From Pseudomonas sp. R5-89-07 (lineage in GTDB: Bacteria; Pseudomonadota; Gammaproteobacteria; Pseudomonadales; Pseudomonadaceae), in the NCBI RefSeq assembly GCF_003851685.1, contig NZ_CP027727.1, positions 248,001 to 312,000 on the forward strand: a stretch of DNA of 64,000 bases, read 5' to 3'. The position numbers and the translations under genes were made by a program. The notes under the pieces were generated by a model that searched no databases, was not told where the DNA came from, and worked only from the letters and a program-made list of their open reading frames with translations. Shown here piece after piece: positions 32,223-41,981 of the stretch; the stretch's first letter is position 1, and every line of letters begins with the position of its first letter.

Positions 32223-32849
32223 TCAAACCCGCCGCCACACACTGGCCAACCAAGGCTGCTGCTCCCGAGGCAAACCCGCCGGCCGGTAATAATGCTCCAG
32301 CTCTACAAAGCCGGCCTTAGTCAGCAAGCTTCGCCACGCCTCCAGGTCGTGATAAGACCCATATCGCGGCCCGTTCCAGCCTTCCTGGTTATTACCGCGA
32401 GGGTTGGAGCTGAACAACACGCCACCAGGCTTCAACGTGCCATGCAGTTGCTTGAGGACCCGGGGCAATTCCTGCTTGGGAATATGAAACAGCACCGCAT
32501 TGGCAAACACCCCGTCGAAGCGCTCTGCAGGCAAGTCCAGCTGGAGAAAATCCTGCTGCAGCACCTCGCAGCCACTGTCGTCGCGCGCCATTTGCGCGAA
32601 CCGCTCGGAACCATCGAGCCCCACGGCGATATGGCCCATGCGCGTAAAGGTCTGCAAATCGCGGCCCGGCCCGCAACCGAAATCCAGCACGGTAAACGGC
32701 GGCGTGCCCTGAATATGCCGTAGCAGCGCGTCGATGTTCTGGCTCACATCGTGATCGCGGGTGCCTTCACGGAAGTCTTCGGCCACCTTGTTGTAATGGC
32801 CGAGGGTGGTTGTGGTGATTTTCTGGAGGTCGTCAGGGGCGAGTTTCAT
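32223..32849 (-). CDS. Class I SAM-dependent methyltransferase
   Basis: A 208-residue Rossmann-fold methyltransferase. Motif I is VLDFGCGPGRDL (54-65), followed by GLDGSERFAQMA, an acidic residue after strand 2, LPAERFDGVFANAVLFHIP (motif II/III) and LKPGGVLFSSNPRG. ATG 32849 is chosen over an in-frame GTG at 32861. Small soluble methyltransferases of this Methyltransf_11/25 type act on varied small molecules, and the substrate is unknown. It is convergent with the glycosidase-like gene and divergent from the membrane-protein gene. Confidence 0.85.
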   Translation of the reverse strand: MKLAPDDLQKITTTTLGHYNKVAEDFREGTRDHDVSQNIDALLRHIQGTPPFTVLDFGCGPGRDLQTFTRMGHIAVGLDGSERFAQMARDDSGCEVLQQDFLQLDLPAERFDGVFANAVLFHIPKQELPRVLKQLHGTLKPGGVLFSSNPRGNNQEGWNGPRYGSYHDLEAWRSLLTKAGFVELEHYYRPAGLPREQQPWLASVWRRV

Positions 32850-33028
32850 GGCGTGGCGCACTGCAGCGGCTAAGGTGGTTGGACTATACCTCAGGCTGCG
32901 TCCTAGCCAGGTGAAAGACGTTTATCAGGCGTAGGACGCTTCGCTGTTTCGTGGCGAGGTTTCTGACATACCCCGCTGGTGGATTCTGGGTAACATTCCG
33001 GCCCTTACTTCAAGAGGCTGGTAAATCC

Positions 33029-34111
33029 ATGGAACCGGAAAAAAGCACCCCGAACAAAGTAGACCGATACGCCACCCAATTCAGCAATGGGCTGTTATGG
33101 CTCAATGAGCGCGCATGGCCGCTGACGGTGGGCATCCTGTCGGTGGCGGGCCTGTACTTGTATCAATACATCCAGGTTGAAAAGGTACCGTTGAGCATTC
33201 TGTCGGGGGCGGCATTTACCGCATTGCCGGCGATGTTCGCCATGCTGGTTTTTGTGATCGGCATGATGGGTGCGTCGATCCTGATCCCTACGTTTATCCT
33301 GTTCAAGCGCCTCAACAGCGCAGGCATAAGGCTTAGCGACCAACTCAATCTGAGCGCGGAGTCGCCGCAAGTGACGGCCCGACATCGCCGCCTGTTGCTG
33401 CACTGGATTGCCAGTGTGGGAATACTGGGGATCTTTTGGTACTGCGCCGTGTACTTGTCCGCCAATGTGGAAAGTGGGCCTTTGCTGACCGCCAGTTGGA
33501 TCGTGGCGATTGTGCTGGTGGTGCTGGCTTACGTCTGGATCATCGTTCGCGCGCGTCCTGCCCACGTTGCATTGCGTGATATATCCGGCGAGTTCTGGAT
33601 GGCCAGTGCCGGCGCCGGTGTCATCCAGATGCTGGTTATCCTGATCGTGACCGTGCCGGTTTCCCGCGCATTCAGCGAGTACTCCGACAGCGTGGTGCTA
33701 TTTGCGCCCTTCATGGCTGCCGAGTTGCTGGTGCTGTTCTTGATTCAGGGCAGTGGCGCCTGTCTTGTCGTGAGCATGAACGACCACAAGAACCCGGTGG
33801 CGAGCGCGTCACTGGCGGTCTTTACGCTGCTTATCGTTCTGGGCCTGATTCCCGCCACAGGGGCGAAGTTGGGTGGTATGCCTTTGCAGGCTTCGGCATC
33901 GGGAGGGCGCGCCTGCACTGTGATGGTCTGGTCAGCCGAGGCCAAGGTACCTGTGGCGCTTGCCGACGCCCAAAGCCCGCAACGCAGCGTGAAACTGCGA
34001 ATACTGGCGGATTCGGACGGCAGCTATATCGTGCGACCGTCACAGGCCAAGGAGAAGACCATCACCTTCGTGCCCCACGCCAATGTCGCGCAACTGGACG
34101 AGTGTCCCTGA
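33029..34111 (+). CDS. Hypothetical inner-membrane protein, about seven helices
   Basis: A 360-residue protein I do not recognise. Hydrophobic segments lie near residues 31-49, 56-75, 78-96, 126-146, 150-170, 190-212, 220-245 and 254-272. A hydrophilic C-terminal domain of about 85 residues (GMPLQASASGGRACTVMVWSAEAK...) follows, possibly periplasmic and containing two cysteines. The ATG at 33029 is chosen over an upstream frame start at 32951 because MEPEKSTPNK gives a normal cytoplasmic N-terminus. It ends two bases before the end of metI on the opposite strand. No motif suggests a function. Confidence 0.72.
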   Translation: MEPEKSTPNKVDRYATQFSNGLLWLNERAWPLTVGILSVAGLYLYQYIQVEKVPLSILSGAAFTALPAMFAMLVFVIGMMGASILIPTFILFKRLNSAGIRLSDQLNLSAESPQVTARHRRLLLHWIASVGILGIFWYCAVYLSANVESGPLLTASWIVAIVLVVLAYVWIIVRARPAHVALRDISGEFWMASAGAGVIQMLVILIVTVPVSRAFSEYSDSVVLFAPFMAAELLVLFLIQGSGACLVVSMNDHKNPVASASLAVFTLLIVLGLIPATGAKLGGMPLQASASGGRACTVMVWSAEAKVPVALADAQSPQRSVKLRILADSDGSYIVRPSQAKEKTITFVPHANVAQLDECP

Positions 34112-34113
34112 AC

Positions 34114-34758
34114 TCAGCGCTTGTTCAGTACGCGCGCCAACCGATCGCCACCCAACTGAATCACCGCCACCAGCACCACCAACAGCACGATCACGGTGAG
34201 CATGATCTGCGTATCGAAGCGCTGGTAGCCGTAGCGATAGGCAATGTCGCCCAAGCCACCGGCGCCAATCGCCCCGGCCATGGCCGATGAGTTGATCATG
34301 GTCACCAGGGTAATGGTGAACCCGCCGACGATCCCCGGCAGCGCTTCGGGCAACAGCACGTGCCAGATGATGTGCCAGCGGCGGCACCCCATGGCCTGTG
34401 CGGCTTCGATCAACCCATGGTCAACCTCGCGCAGGCTGACTTCGGCGATGCGCGCAAAGAACGGCGTGGCGGCGATGGTCAGTGGTACGACAGCCGCCCA
34501 TACGCCGTAGGTGGTGCCTACGATCAGGCGGGTGAACGGGATCAGTGCCACCATCAGGATCAGGAACGGAATGGAGCGGAACAGATTGACGAAGGCGCCC
34601 AGCACCCGGTTAAGCGCGGGCGCCTGGTAGATGCCGCCTTTGTCGCTGGTCACCAGAAACACCGCCAGCGGAATCCCCACCAGCAAGGCGATCAACGAAG
34701 ACACGCCCACCATCAACAAGGTGTCGATGGCGCCCTGCAGCAAACGATCAAACCACAT
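34114..34758 (-). CDS. metI: MetI-type ABC transporter permease
   Basis: A 214-residue methionine-type permease with about five membrane segments. [25 protein letters not shown] is the EAA loop that engages the ATPase, and [27 protein letters not shown] is the MetI family signature. ATG 34758 overlaps the end of metN by 11 bases. It is the last gene of the metQ-metN-metI unit and probably imports methionine, its sulfoxide or another sulfur compound used in starvation (inference from the flavin monooxygenase genes upstream). Confidence 0.92.
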   Translation of the reverse strand: MWFDRLLQGAIDTLLMVGVSSLIALLVGIPLAVFLVTSDKGGIYQAPALNRVLGAFVNLFRSIPFLILMVALIPFTRLIVGTTYGVWAAVVPLTIAATPFFARIAEVSLREVDHGLIEAAQAMGCRRWHIIWHVLLPEALPGIVGGFTITLVTMINSSAMAGAIGAGGLGDIAYRYGYQRFDTQIMLTVIVLLVVLVAVIQLGGDRLARVLNKR

Positions 34759-35863
34759 AGCCGAGTACCTCCACCTGTTGCGCCCAGCGCCCGGCGCGGG
34801 TGCGCAGTTGTTCGGCGTTGTGCGGCGAACCATTCACCGCCAGCAAAAATTGCCCCAAGGCATGCCCCTGGATGCGTTCCACGCCGCCTTGCAGCAAGCG
34901 CACGCGGCCGCCGAGGGCGCTGAACAGTGCGGCCAGGTCCGGTTCGTCTGTGTCGCTGCCGGTGAACTGCAAGCGCAGCACCACCGCGGCCTCGGCCGAG
35001 GCGGGTGTGGCTTGCAGGCGGCTTTGCAGCTCGGGTGGCAACCCATGTTGCAACGGTGCGAGCAGGGTTTTGCTGACGTCATGCTGTGGGTTGCCAAACA
35101 CTTGCCACACCGGGCCCTGCTCGACGATACGTCCGTGTTCCAGCACGACCACGCGGTCGCAGATTTCGCGGATCACCGCCATCTCATGGGTGATCAGCAC
35201 GATGGTCAAGCCCAGGCGCTGGTTGATCTCGCGCAACAGTCCGAGGATCGATTGGGTGGTCTCCGGGTCCAGCGCCGAAGTGGCCTCGTCGCACAGCAGA
35301 ATCTCGGGGTCGTGCACCAGCGAACGGGCGATGCCTACACGCTGTTTCTGCCCGCCCGAGAGCTGCGCCGGATAGGCCGTGTGCTTGTCCTGCAAACCCA
35401 CCAGTTCCAGCAGTTCACGCACCTTTTGCTCACGCTGCGGCTTGGGCACCCCGGCGACCTTGAGCGGCAGTTCCACGTTCTGCCACACGGTCTTGGCCGA
35501 CATCAGGTTGAAGTGCTGGAAAATCATGCCGATGCGCCGGCGCAGTGCAACCAGGCGGTCTTCGTCGAAGCCGCCGATGTCCACCTGATCGATCAGCACG
35601 CGCCCGCTGCTGGGTTGTTCCAGGCGATTGATGGTGCGGATCAGTGACGACTTGCCGGCGCCGCTGCGCCCAATGATACCGAACACTTCGCCACGCTTGA
35701 TCGCCAGGTCGATGCCTTGCAGGGCGTGCACCGTGCCGTCATAGGTTTTGCCCAGGTTGATGAAACGCACATGGGCGCTGTTCAAGTCTGGATGCAGTTC
35801 GGTCTGCTCGGCGTCCCTGGGCAATGTGCCCAGGTCGCGCAGTTGGGCGTTGGCGGCGGTCAT
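34748..35863 (-). CDS. metN: MetN-type ABC transporter ATP-binding protein
   Basis: A 371-residue ATPase. Walker A is GRSGAGKSS (65-73), the signature LSGGQKQR, Walker [15 protein letters not shown] and the H-loop ITHEM. A C-terminal NIL domain of about 80 residues (from about 290) is the allosteric sensor by which MetN is inhibited by internal methionine in E. coli. The N-terminus has about 30 extra residues before the ATPase core, compared with E. coli MetN. The ATG overlaps the metQ stop by four bases. Confidence 0.93.
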   Translation of the reverse strand: MTAANAQLRDLGTLPRDAEQTELHPDLNSAHVRFINLGKTYDGTVHALQGIDLAIKRGEVFGIIGRSGAGKSSLIRTINRLEQPSSGRVLIDQVDIGGFDEDRLVALRRRIGMIFQHFNLMSAKTVWQNVELPLKVAGVPKPQREQKVRELLELVGLQDKHTAYPAQLSGGQKQRVGIARSLVHDPEILLCDEATSALDPETTQSILGLLREINQRLGLTIVLITHEMAVIREICDRVVVLEHGRIVEQGPVWQVFGNPQHDVSKTLLAPLQHGLPPELQSRLQATPASAEAAVVLRLQFTGSDTDEPDLAALFSALGGRVRLLQGGVERIQGHALGQFLLAVNGSPHNAEQLRTRAGRWAQQVEVLGYVV

Positions 35864-36675
35864 TTTTTATCGTCCCAGCCGACTTGGTAGAGCTTGCCGA
35901 GGGATTTATCCAGGGCGGCGCGCACCACCGGCGAGTGTTGGTAGATATCGACGAACTTGATCACCCTCGGGTCGGTTTTGCTCTTGGGCTGGACCACGAA
36001 CTGAATCACGTATTCCGGGTGGTCGAGGCCATCGAACAGTAGCGCCGATTCTGCATCGAAGGTCTTGGACAGGCGAATATACGCCGGGTAGCCCTGCACC
36101 AGGTCGGCGTCGTCATAGGCGCGCACCAGTTGCACGGCTTCCACCTGCAGGATCTTGATCTTTTTCGGGTTGCTGACGATGTCGTCTTCGGTGGCCTTGT
36201 AGCCCACGCCCGGCTTGAGCGTGATCAGCCCGGCCTTGGCCAGCAGTTGCAGGCCGCGTCCGCTGTTGATCGGGTCGTTGGCGATGGCCACGCTGGCGCC
36301 TTTGGGCAGGTCGTTGAAGCTTTTGTACTTCTTCGAATACAGGCCGACGTTGTTGATGATGCCCGGTGCGTAAGGCACCAGGTCAAACCCGGCGGCGGCC
36401 TTGGCGTTTTCCAGGAAGGGAATGTGTTGGAAGTAGTTCACGTCGATATCGCCGGCGGCAAGGCTGACGTTCGGTGCGATCCAGTCGGTGAATTCCACCA
36501 GTTCGACTTTAAGGCCCTGTTTGCCAGCTTCGGCTACAGCGGCTTCCAGGGGAATGGCGAAGGCGGCGGTGGTGCCGACTTTCAACGGCGCGTCGTTGGC
36601 CATTACGGCCGAACTGAACAGGCCGAAGGCCAGGGCCAGTGCTTTGACTGGGTGGGTGAGCAGTATTTTTTTCAT
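35860..36675 (-). CDS. metQ: MetQ-type ABC substrate-binding protein
   Basis: A 271-residue NlpA/MetQ-family binding protein. The signal peptide ends near residue 26 (SSAVMA) with no lipobox. Family segments are [33 protein letters not shown] and [28 protein letters not shown]. It is a second, distinct member of the family in the window (compare 17416-18198). It begins the met transport unit about 135 bases after the flavin monooxygenase gene on the same strand. A REPIN separates them, so the two may be expressed at different levels. Confidence 0.9.
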   Translation of the reverse strand: MKKILLTHPVKALALAFGLFSSAVMANDAPLKVGTTAAFAIPLEAAVAEAGKQGLKVELVEFTDWIAPNVSLAAGDIDVNYFQHIPFLENAKAAAGFDLVPYAPGIINNVGLYSKKYKSFNDLPKGASVAIANDPINSGRGLQLLAKAGLITLKPGVGYKATEDDIVSNPKKIKILQVEAVQLVRAYDDADLVQGYPAYIRLSKTFDAESALLFDGLDHPEYVIQFVVQPKSKTDPRVIKFVDIYQHSPVVRAALDKSLGKLYQVGWDDKK

Positions 36676-36713
36676 AAGTATTTTCCAGTCATAAGAAACA
36701 ATAAAGATCCAAT

Positions 36714-36800
36714 GTGGGAGGGGGCTTGCCCCCGATGAGGCAGTGTCAGGGAATGCAGCTGTGTCTGACCCACAGCTATCGGGGGCAAGCCCCCTCCCAC
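36714..36800. repeat. REPIN (inverted doublet of type I REP) inside the sfn-met gene string
   Basis: Head-to-head type I REPs between two genes transcribed in the same direction (monooxygenase then metQ). At this position it could stabilise the upstream mRNA or lower read-through. Confidence 0.95.
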
Positions 36801-36809
36801 ATTTTTGGT

Positions 36810-38162
36810 TCAGTGGCGGTAGGCGGAGCCGGTGTGTTGTTCGGGTAAGCGGGCAGTGCCCTGGAATACTTTTTCCCTGAGTGTCCCGTCCTCATACGCA
36901 GTCTTGTAGGAACCACGCCGCTGCAGCTCCGGTACCACCAGGTCGATGAAATCCACGTAGCTCTCCGGCGTGACAATGCGTGTGAGGTTGAAACCATCCA
37001 GCCCGGTTTCACTGATCCAGGACTCCAGCTCATCTGCCACCTGCTCAGGCGAGCCCACCAGGGTGATGTAGCGCCCACCGAGGGCGTGCTGTTCGAGCAA
37101 CTTGCGTCGGGTCCAGTCGTTGTTCTGCAGGTTTTTGGTGGCCGACTGGATGGCGTTGCTCTTCACGTACTGGATCGGTTCATCCAGCTCGTACGCGGAA
37201 AAGTCGATTGCGGTGGACGCCGAAAAGTGCGCCACGCCGGCTTCCGCGCTGGCGTAGCTGAGGTATTCGGCGTGCTTGGCCCAGGCCAGTGCCTCGGTCG
37301 CGCCGACGATCACGTTCAGGCCCATGAACACCTTGATGTCATCCGGGTTACGCCCGGCCTCGACCGCGCTGGCGCGTACCTTGTCCACCTGGATCTTGGT
37401 GGCGGCCTTGTTCTGCCCGCTGATGAATACACACTCGGCGTGGCGCCCGGCGAACTGCAGGCCGCGCTCCGAACTGCCGGCCTGGAACAGCACCGGCGTA
37501 CGCTGCGGCGATGGCTCGCACAGGTGATAGCCCTCCACCTGGTAGAACTCGCCGTGGTGTCCGACCTTGTGCACCTTGCCCGGCTGCGCATACACCCGCG
37601 CCTGCGGGTCGTTGATGACTGCGTCATCTTCCCAGCTGCCTTCCCAGAGTTTGTACAGCACCTGCAGGTATTCATCGGCCTGGTCATAGCGGCGGTCATG
37701 CTCGACTTGCTCGGTCAGGCCCATGGCCTTGGCGGCGCTGTCGAGGTAGCCGGTCACAATGTTCCAGCCCACCCGGCCGCGGCTCAGATGGTCCAGAGTG
37801 GACATGCGCCGGGCGAACAGATACGGCGGTTCGTAGGTCAGGTTGGCGGTAAGGCCGAAGCCGAGGTTGCGGGTGACCGCCGCCATGGCCGAGACCAGCA
37901 GGAGCGGGTCGTTGACTGGTAGCTGGATCGACTCTTTGAGCGGCACATCGATGGACTGCTGGTACACGTCATACACGCCGACGATATCGGCGATAAACAA
38001 ACCGTCGAACAGCCCGCGTTCCAGGGTTTTGGCCAGGTCGGTCCAGTACTCGAGGGTCTTGTATTGCGTGGACGTGTCGCGGGGATGAGTCCACAGGCCG
38101 TGGTTGATATGCCCGATGCAGTTCATGTTGAAGGCATTGAGCAGGATTTTTTTCTGGCTCAT
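36810..38162 (-). CDS. NtaA/DmoA/DszA-family FMNH2-dependent monooxygenase
   Basis: A 450-residue bacterial-luciferase-like (LLM) monooxygenase of the NtaA/SnaA/DszA branch. It has the family start KKILLNAFNMNCIGHINHGLW, the flavin-pocket region GRVGWNIVTGYLDSAAKAMG, the insert DQADEYLQVLYKLWEGSWEDDA and the segment PQRTPVLFQAGSSERG. These enzymes use reduced flavin from a separate reductase and O2, cleaving C-N or C-S bonds; no reductase is encoded here. It overlaps the SfnB-like gene upstream by one base (TGATG), so they are one operon. A sulfone, sulfide or sulfonate substrate is likely from context. Confidence 0.9.
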   Translation of the reverse strand: MSQKKILLNAFNMNCIGHINHGLWTHPRDTSTQYKTLEYWTDLAKTLERGLFDGLFIADIVGVYDVYQQSIDVPLKESIQLPVNDPLLLVSAMAAVTRNLGFGLTANLTYEPPYLFARRMSTLDHLSRGRVGWNIVTGYLDSAAKAMGLTEQVEHDRRYDQADEYLQVLYKLWEGSWEDDAVINDPQARVYAQPGKVHKVGHHGEFYQVEGYHLCEPSPQRTPVLFQAGSSERGLQFAGRHAECVFISGQNKAATKIQVDKVRASAVEAGRNPDDIKVFMGLNVIVGATEALAWAKHAEYLSYASAEAGVAHFSASTAIDFSAYELDEPIQYVKSNAIQSATKNLQNNDWTRRKLLEQHALGGRYITLVGSPEQVADELESWISETGLDGFNLTRIVTPESYVDFIDLVVPELQRRGSYKTAYEDGTLREKVFQGTARLPEQHTGSAYRH

Positions 38163-39355
38163 CAGATGGTCCCCCGCAGCGGTGGGTTTTCATCGTTGAG
38201 GTAGTAATTGCCCACCGCGTGGTACTTCCAGCGCACCGGGTCGTGCAGAGTGTGAACCCGTGCGTTGCGCCAGTGGCGGTCCAGGCCATGCTCGGCGAGG
38301 GTCGCCTGGCTACCGGCCAGTTCGAATAGCGTGCTGCCGCCGGCCAGGGAGATTTCGGTGCTCAAGGCGCGCACTTCAGCGACGGCGATGGAGGCGGCCG
38401 CGACCGTCTGGGCATTGCTGTCGGCCTGGGCGCGGTCGAGGAATTCGCCCGAGCGCTCAAGCAATGCTTCGGCGGCGTGCAGGCGAATACTCAGGTGGCC
38501 GAAACTCTTCAAGGTCAGCGGGTCTTCGGTGGCCTTGTCGCTGCCCGAGTCGATCCACGGGCGAGTCTTGGTGCGCACAAAATGCAGCGCGTCTTCGAAG
38601 GCGGCGCGGGCGATACCGGTGTCGATAGCCGCGTGAAGGATCTGCGCCAGCGGGCCGACGGTGGTCGGGCGCTCGAAGGCGCTCTGGAACGGGACCACGT
38701 CCTGCGCCGCCACCCACACGTTGTCGAACACCACCGAGCCGCTGCCGGTGGTGCGCTGGCCGAAGCCGCTCCAGTCGTCGATCACGGTCAGGCCCGCGCT
38801 GTCGCGAGGCACGAAGGCCAGTTGCTGGACGCCGTTTTCATCCACCACGGAAGTGGGGATGCGCTGGGCATAGATCGCGCCGGTGGCGTAGAACTTGCGG
38901 CCATTGATGCGAAAACCCTCACCGTCACGGGTGAGTTGGGTGACGCGGTCATGGGCGGTCTTTGTGCCCAGTTCCGCGAGGGCATTGCCGAAACGCTGGC
39001 CGGCGAGTACTTCGGCATACAGGCGTTGCTGCTGTGCAGGGCTGCCGTTCACACGCAGCACTTCAAGGGCGTAGAAATGGTTTTGCGGGATCTGGCCCAG
39101 CGATGCGTCAGCCTGGGCGATCAGCGCAATGACCTTGGCCAGGGTGACATTGGACACACCGGCGCCGCCGTATTGCTTGGGCACGCTGATGCCCCACAGG
39201 CCGGAGCGCGAGAACACGTCCAGTTCGGGCAGGGGCAGGCGCCGCTCGCGGTCGCGTTGAGCACTGTCGCGGCGGAAATCTTCAGCCAGGTCGCTGGCGA
39301 CAATAAGGGCTTGTTCGTCGCTGGTAATAACCGCGACGTTTGCAGAGAAAGTCAT
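38162..39355 (-). CDS. sfnB: SfnB-family sulfur acquisition oxidoreductase (1)
   Basis: A 397-residue acyl-CoA-dehydrogenase-fold flavoprotein of the SfnB/DszC group. It has LGQIPQNHFYALEVLR near the flavin pocket, GRKFYATGAIYAQRI, DWSGFGQRTTGSGSVVFDNV and the family C-terminus LDRHWRNARVHTLHDPVRWKYHA. SfnB-type genes are induced by sulfur limitation and help use dimethylsulfone and similar compounds; members like DszC are FMNH2-dependent S-monooxygenases. GGAGC precedes the ATG. It is followed with one-base overlap by the LLM monooxygenase and preceded 39 bases upstream by a paralogue. Confidence 0.9.
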   Translation of the reverse strand: MTFSANVAVITSDEQALIVASDLAEDFRRDSAQRDRERRLPLPELDVFSRSGLWGISVPKQYGGAGVSNVTLAKVIALIAQADASLGQIPQNHFYALEVLRVNGSPAQQQRLYAEVLAGQRFGNALAELGTKTAHDRVTQLTRDGEGFRINGRKFYATGAIYAQRIPTSVVDENGVQQLAFVPRDSAGLTVIDDWSGFGQRTTGSGSVVFDNVWVAAQDVVPFQSAFERPTTVGPLAQILHAAIDTGIARAAFEDALHFVRTKTRPWIDSGSDKATEDPLTLKSFGHLSIRLHAAEALLERSGEFLDRAQADSNAQTVAAASIAVAEVRALSTEISLAGGSTLFELAGSQATLAEHGLDRHWRNARVHTLHDPVRWKYHAVGNYYLNDENPPLRGTI

Positions 39356-39394
39356 GTTTGCTCCAGAAGCTCGTGGAAAAAGTGTTCTGGTCGG

Positions 39395-40636
39395 TCAAAT
39401 CCAGGAATGTCGAGCCGGCAACGTGCCGTTCAAGCGATACGCGCCGATGGCGTGATACTTCCAGCGCACCGGGTCATGCAGCGTGTGCACCCGCGCATTG
39501 CGCCAGTGCCGGTCAAGGTTGAATTCGGCGAGGGTGGCGCGGCTGCCGGCCAGCTCGAAGAGTTTTTCGCTGACCAGCAGTGACACCTCGGTCGTCAGCA
39601 CCTTGGCTTCGGCGACGGCAATCGACGCGCGTGCTGCCGACTGCGCGGTGATCGGCGCTGCGCTGACCTCGTCCAGCACCTGGCCGGCCTTGCGCAGCAG
39701 CGCTAGCGCGGCATGCAGCTCGATCTTCAGCTTGCCGATGTCTGCGATCACATACAGGTCGTCGCTGGCCCGCTCGACCTTGGCGTCGATCCACGGGCGC
39801 GAGCGCTCACGTACGAAGGCGATGGTGTCATCCAGTGCGCCACGGGCAATGCCGGCGTCAATGGCCGCCTGGATCAGCTGCGATACGGCGCCCTGGATAT
39901 TCGGGCTTTCGCCCAGGCGCCAATTGTCCACCACCAGCTCTGCGTCCACCGACACCCGGTCAAGCAGCACGGTGCCGCTGGCGGTGGTGCGTTGGCCGAA
40001 GCCCGACCAGTCATCCACGATGCGCAGCCCCTCGCTGCCACGGCGCACAAACGCCATGACCTGCTTGCCGTCATCGTTGAGGGCTTTGATGGCCACCCAG
40101 TGCGCAAACAGTGCGCCGGTGGAGTAAAACTTCTGGCCACTGACCACATAGCCGTCACCTTCGGCGGTGATGCGCGCCTTGAGCTCCAGGGTGTTTTTGG
40201 TGCCGCGTTCCGGGCCGCCATTGCCGATGCGCCAGCCGTCGAGCACGCTCTGGAACAGCTGTTTTTTCTGGCGCTCGCTGGCGGTGTTCTGCAGCAGGTG
40301 CAGGATGCCGAAATGGTTCTGCGGGATCTGCCCGAGGGCCGGGTCGGCCGCGCTGATGATCGCGAAGACTTCGGCCAGGGTAACGAACGAAACCTGTGGG
40401 CCGCCGTATTCGCGGGGAATGGAAATACTGCCCAACCCGCTACGGGTGAACTGTTCGATCTGCGCCCATGGCAATTGGCGCTGCTGGTCGCGCTTGGCGG
40501 CTTGCAGGCGCGCGGCGTCGGCCAGCGCATGGGCGGCGCTCAGCGCCTCGGCGTCGTTGCGCAGCACAGCGGCCGGCAACAACAGGGGGGCTGCGTCCAG
40601 ATCGCTCTGGGGGGGTGTAAGAGCCAAGTTAGACAT
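39395..40636 (-). CDS. SfnB-family sulfur acquisition oxidoreductase (2)
   Basis: A 413-residue paralogue of the gene at 38162. The same motifs are present: LGQIPQNHFGILHLLQ, GQKFYSTGALFAHWV, DWSGFGQRTTASGTVLLDRV and LDRHWRNARVHTLHDPVRWKYHA. AAGGAG precedes the ATG at 40636. It is the first gene of the string running through SfnB-1, the LLM monooxygenase and probably metQNI. Two adjacent copies suggest different substrates or a stepwise oxidation (inference). An A+T-rich stretch 140-175 bases upstream (about 40777-40814) may hold a sulfur-regulation site. Confidence 0.9.
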   Translation of the reverse strand: MSNLALTPPQSDLDAAPLLLPAAVLRNDAEALSAAHALADAARLQAAKRDQQRQLPWAQIEQFTRSGLGSISIPREYGGPQVSFVTLAEVFAIISAADPALGQIPQNHFGILHLLQNTASERQKKQLFQSVLDGWRIGNGGPERGTKNTLELKARITAEGDGYVVSGQKFYSTGALFAHWVAIKALNDDGKQVMAFVRRGSEGLRIVDDWSGFGQRTTASGTVLLDRVSVDAELVVDNWRLGESPNIQGAVSQLIQAAIDAGIARGALDDTIAFVRERSRPWIDAKVERASDDLYVIADIGKLKIELHAALALLRKAGQVLDEVSAAPITAQSAARASIAVAEAKVLTTEVSLLVSEKLFELAGSRATLAEFNLDRHWRNARVHTLHDPVRWKYHAIGAYRLNGTLPARHSWI

Positions 40637-40823
40637 CAGCGCCGCTCCTTGGCTGCACGTAATGCCCTGGCGTTATGCACCGGGGTAATTCTGACCATAC
40701 CGACCTCGCATTCAATGAAATAAAAACAGAAAAATCAGGAATGTCCGGTGGTCCGGTGTATATACCCTAAGCGCGTTTATTTTTTTAATAAACTAACTTT
40801 TAGGAATATGCATAGAAGGGGCA

Positions 40824-41600
40824 TCACCCCGGTTCGCAGGGGGAGCCGAAAGGGCGGGGTTGATACAGGTGCCCGGCTGCGTCGGGGCGTACCGGAACCC
40901 AGGTGGCAATGCGCAAGGTACGGGCTGGCGCCCAGCGCGAATTGTTGCCGACCCGATCGAGAATGCAGTACGTCACCTCCAGGCGGCAGTCGTCACCGCC
41001 CTCGATAATCACCGTCGACGGCACCCAGACCTGCACCGCCAGGCCGACGCCCCTGGCCTGGATGGTCGGCAGGTCCATGCGCACGTCACCCCAGCGCAGG
41101 GTGATCGCATCGCCACGGGCCATGTTCGCGTAAGGCTCGATGGTCAGCGGAATACCGCGTTGCACCTGGCGACTGTTGACACCCTGGCGGCGGATGGTCT
41201 CGGGCAGGTTGACGGGCGCCAGGTTCTGGTTTTCGTCGCTGTACAGGTTCGACGGCGTACCGCCTGGGTAATTGGTCTTGACCCGTACCTGGGTGGTGGC
41301 CGAGCGCGCCGGGCCGTGGCCGATCTGCATGATCTGGTAGTGAACCCGTGCCGGGCCGTCCTGTACAAAGCTTTCCGGCACTCGCAGGTGGGTAGGCGTG
41401 CCGATCTTGCCGGCCGTCACCCGGCGCGAGGCGGCAAAGCAGTTGTTCCAGAACAGCTCGATCAGGTCGCCTTCCTCCATGCCGGGGTAAGGCGCAATGT
41501 GGACCTGCAATTGGGCCGCCGCGTGGGCGCCGATCCCGTTTCGAACGGCTTGGGGCAGGGTGGGTGCGGTCAGCATGGCCGGGGTTGTGGTGCGCGTCAT
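40824..41600 (-). CDS. Hypothetical protein with two tandem beta-rich domains
   Basis: A 258-residue protein of unknown function. I see an internal duplication. Repeat 1 (about 32-115) has IAPYPGMEEGDLIELFWNN, THLRVPESFVQDGPARVHY and SATTQVRV. Repeat 2 (about 153-240) has IEPYANMARGDAITLRWGD, VQVWVPSTVIIEGGDDCRL and APARTLRI. The alternating pattern suggests two immunoglobulin-like or lectin-like beta sandwiches. There is no signal peptide, so if exported it would need a non-Sec route. AAGGAG stands before ATG 41600. It lies alone between the sfnB genes and the cystine transporter, and nothing ties it to sulfur. C-terminal proline-rich residues end in FGSPCEPG. Confidence 0.7.
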   Translation of the reverse strand: MTRTTTPAMLTAPTLPQAVRNGIGAHAAAQLQVHIAPYPGMEEGDLIELFWNNCFAASRRVTAGKIGTPTHLRVPESFVQDGPARVHYQIMQIGHGPARSATTQVRVKTNYPGGTPSNLYSDENQNLAPVNLPETIRRQGVNSRQVQRGIPLTIEPYANMARGDAITLRWGDVRMDLPTIQARGVGLAVQVWVPSTVIIEGGDDCRLEVTYCILDRVGNNSRWAPARTLRIATWVPVRPDAAGHLYQPRPFGSPCEPG

Positions 41601-41981
41601 AAGTGTTCTCCTTGATGCAGCCAGCAGCAATCGTTCCGGGCCTTGGGCGCGGGTGCGCAAAGGGGGCCGAAAGAACGATTCAGTGAGTAGCCGGGATAGG
41701 ATCCAATCCTCTGGACGCTAGATAAGAGGGTTGAGCGGCAGGCGTCAATGGCGGCAAAAGGCTAAACGGCGGGTTGGAGGATATTCAGAAGGGTCTGACT
41801 GGAAGGGGTATTCCAAGAAGGGCGTAGCGGGGTATTTTATCGGCAGAAATGGCAATTGCGTGTAGGAGCGGCTCTTCGTGGCGAGGGAGCTTGCTCCCGC
41901 TGGGCTGCGCAGCGGCCCCAAGCTTTTCAGGGCCGCTTCACACCTCAGCGCAAGCAAACTTTCTGGCCACAACAGATCAGC
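41601..41981. other. Intergenic region with a single type II REP
   Basis: This 381-base gap holds the promoter side of the two-domain protein. Near its other end (41878-41919) is one copy of GTGGCGAGGGAGCTTGCTCC with its GCTGCGCAGCGGCC tail hairpin, unpaired. I see no gene in it. Confidence 0.75.

Noticed and set aside
40777..40814. Sigma-54 promoter upstream of sfnB2
   Set aside because: No GG-N10-GC (-24/-12) pair with acceptable flanks was found; one near match at about 40660 has spacing one base too short.
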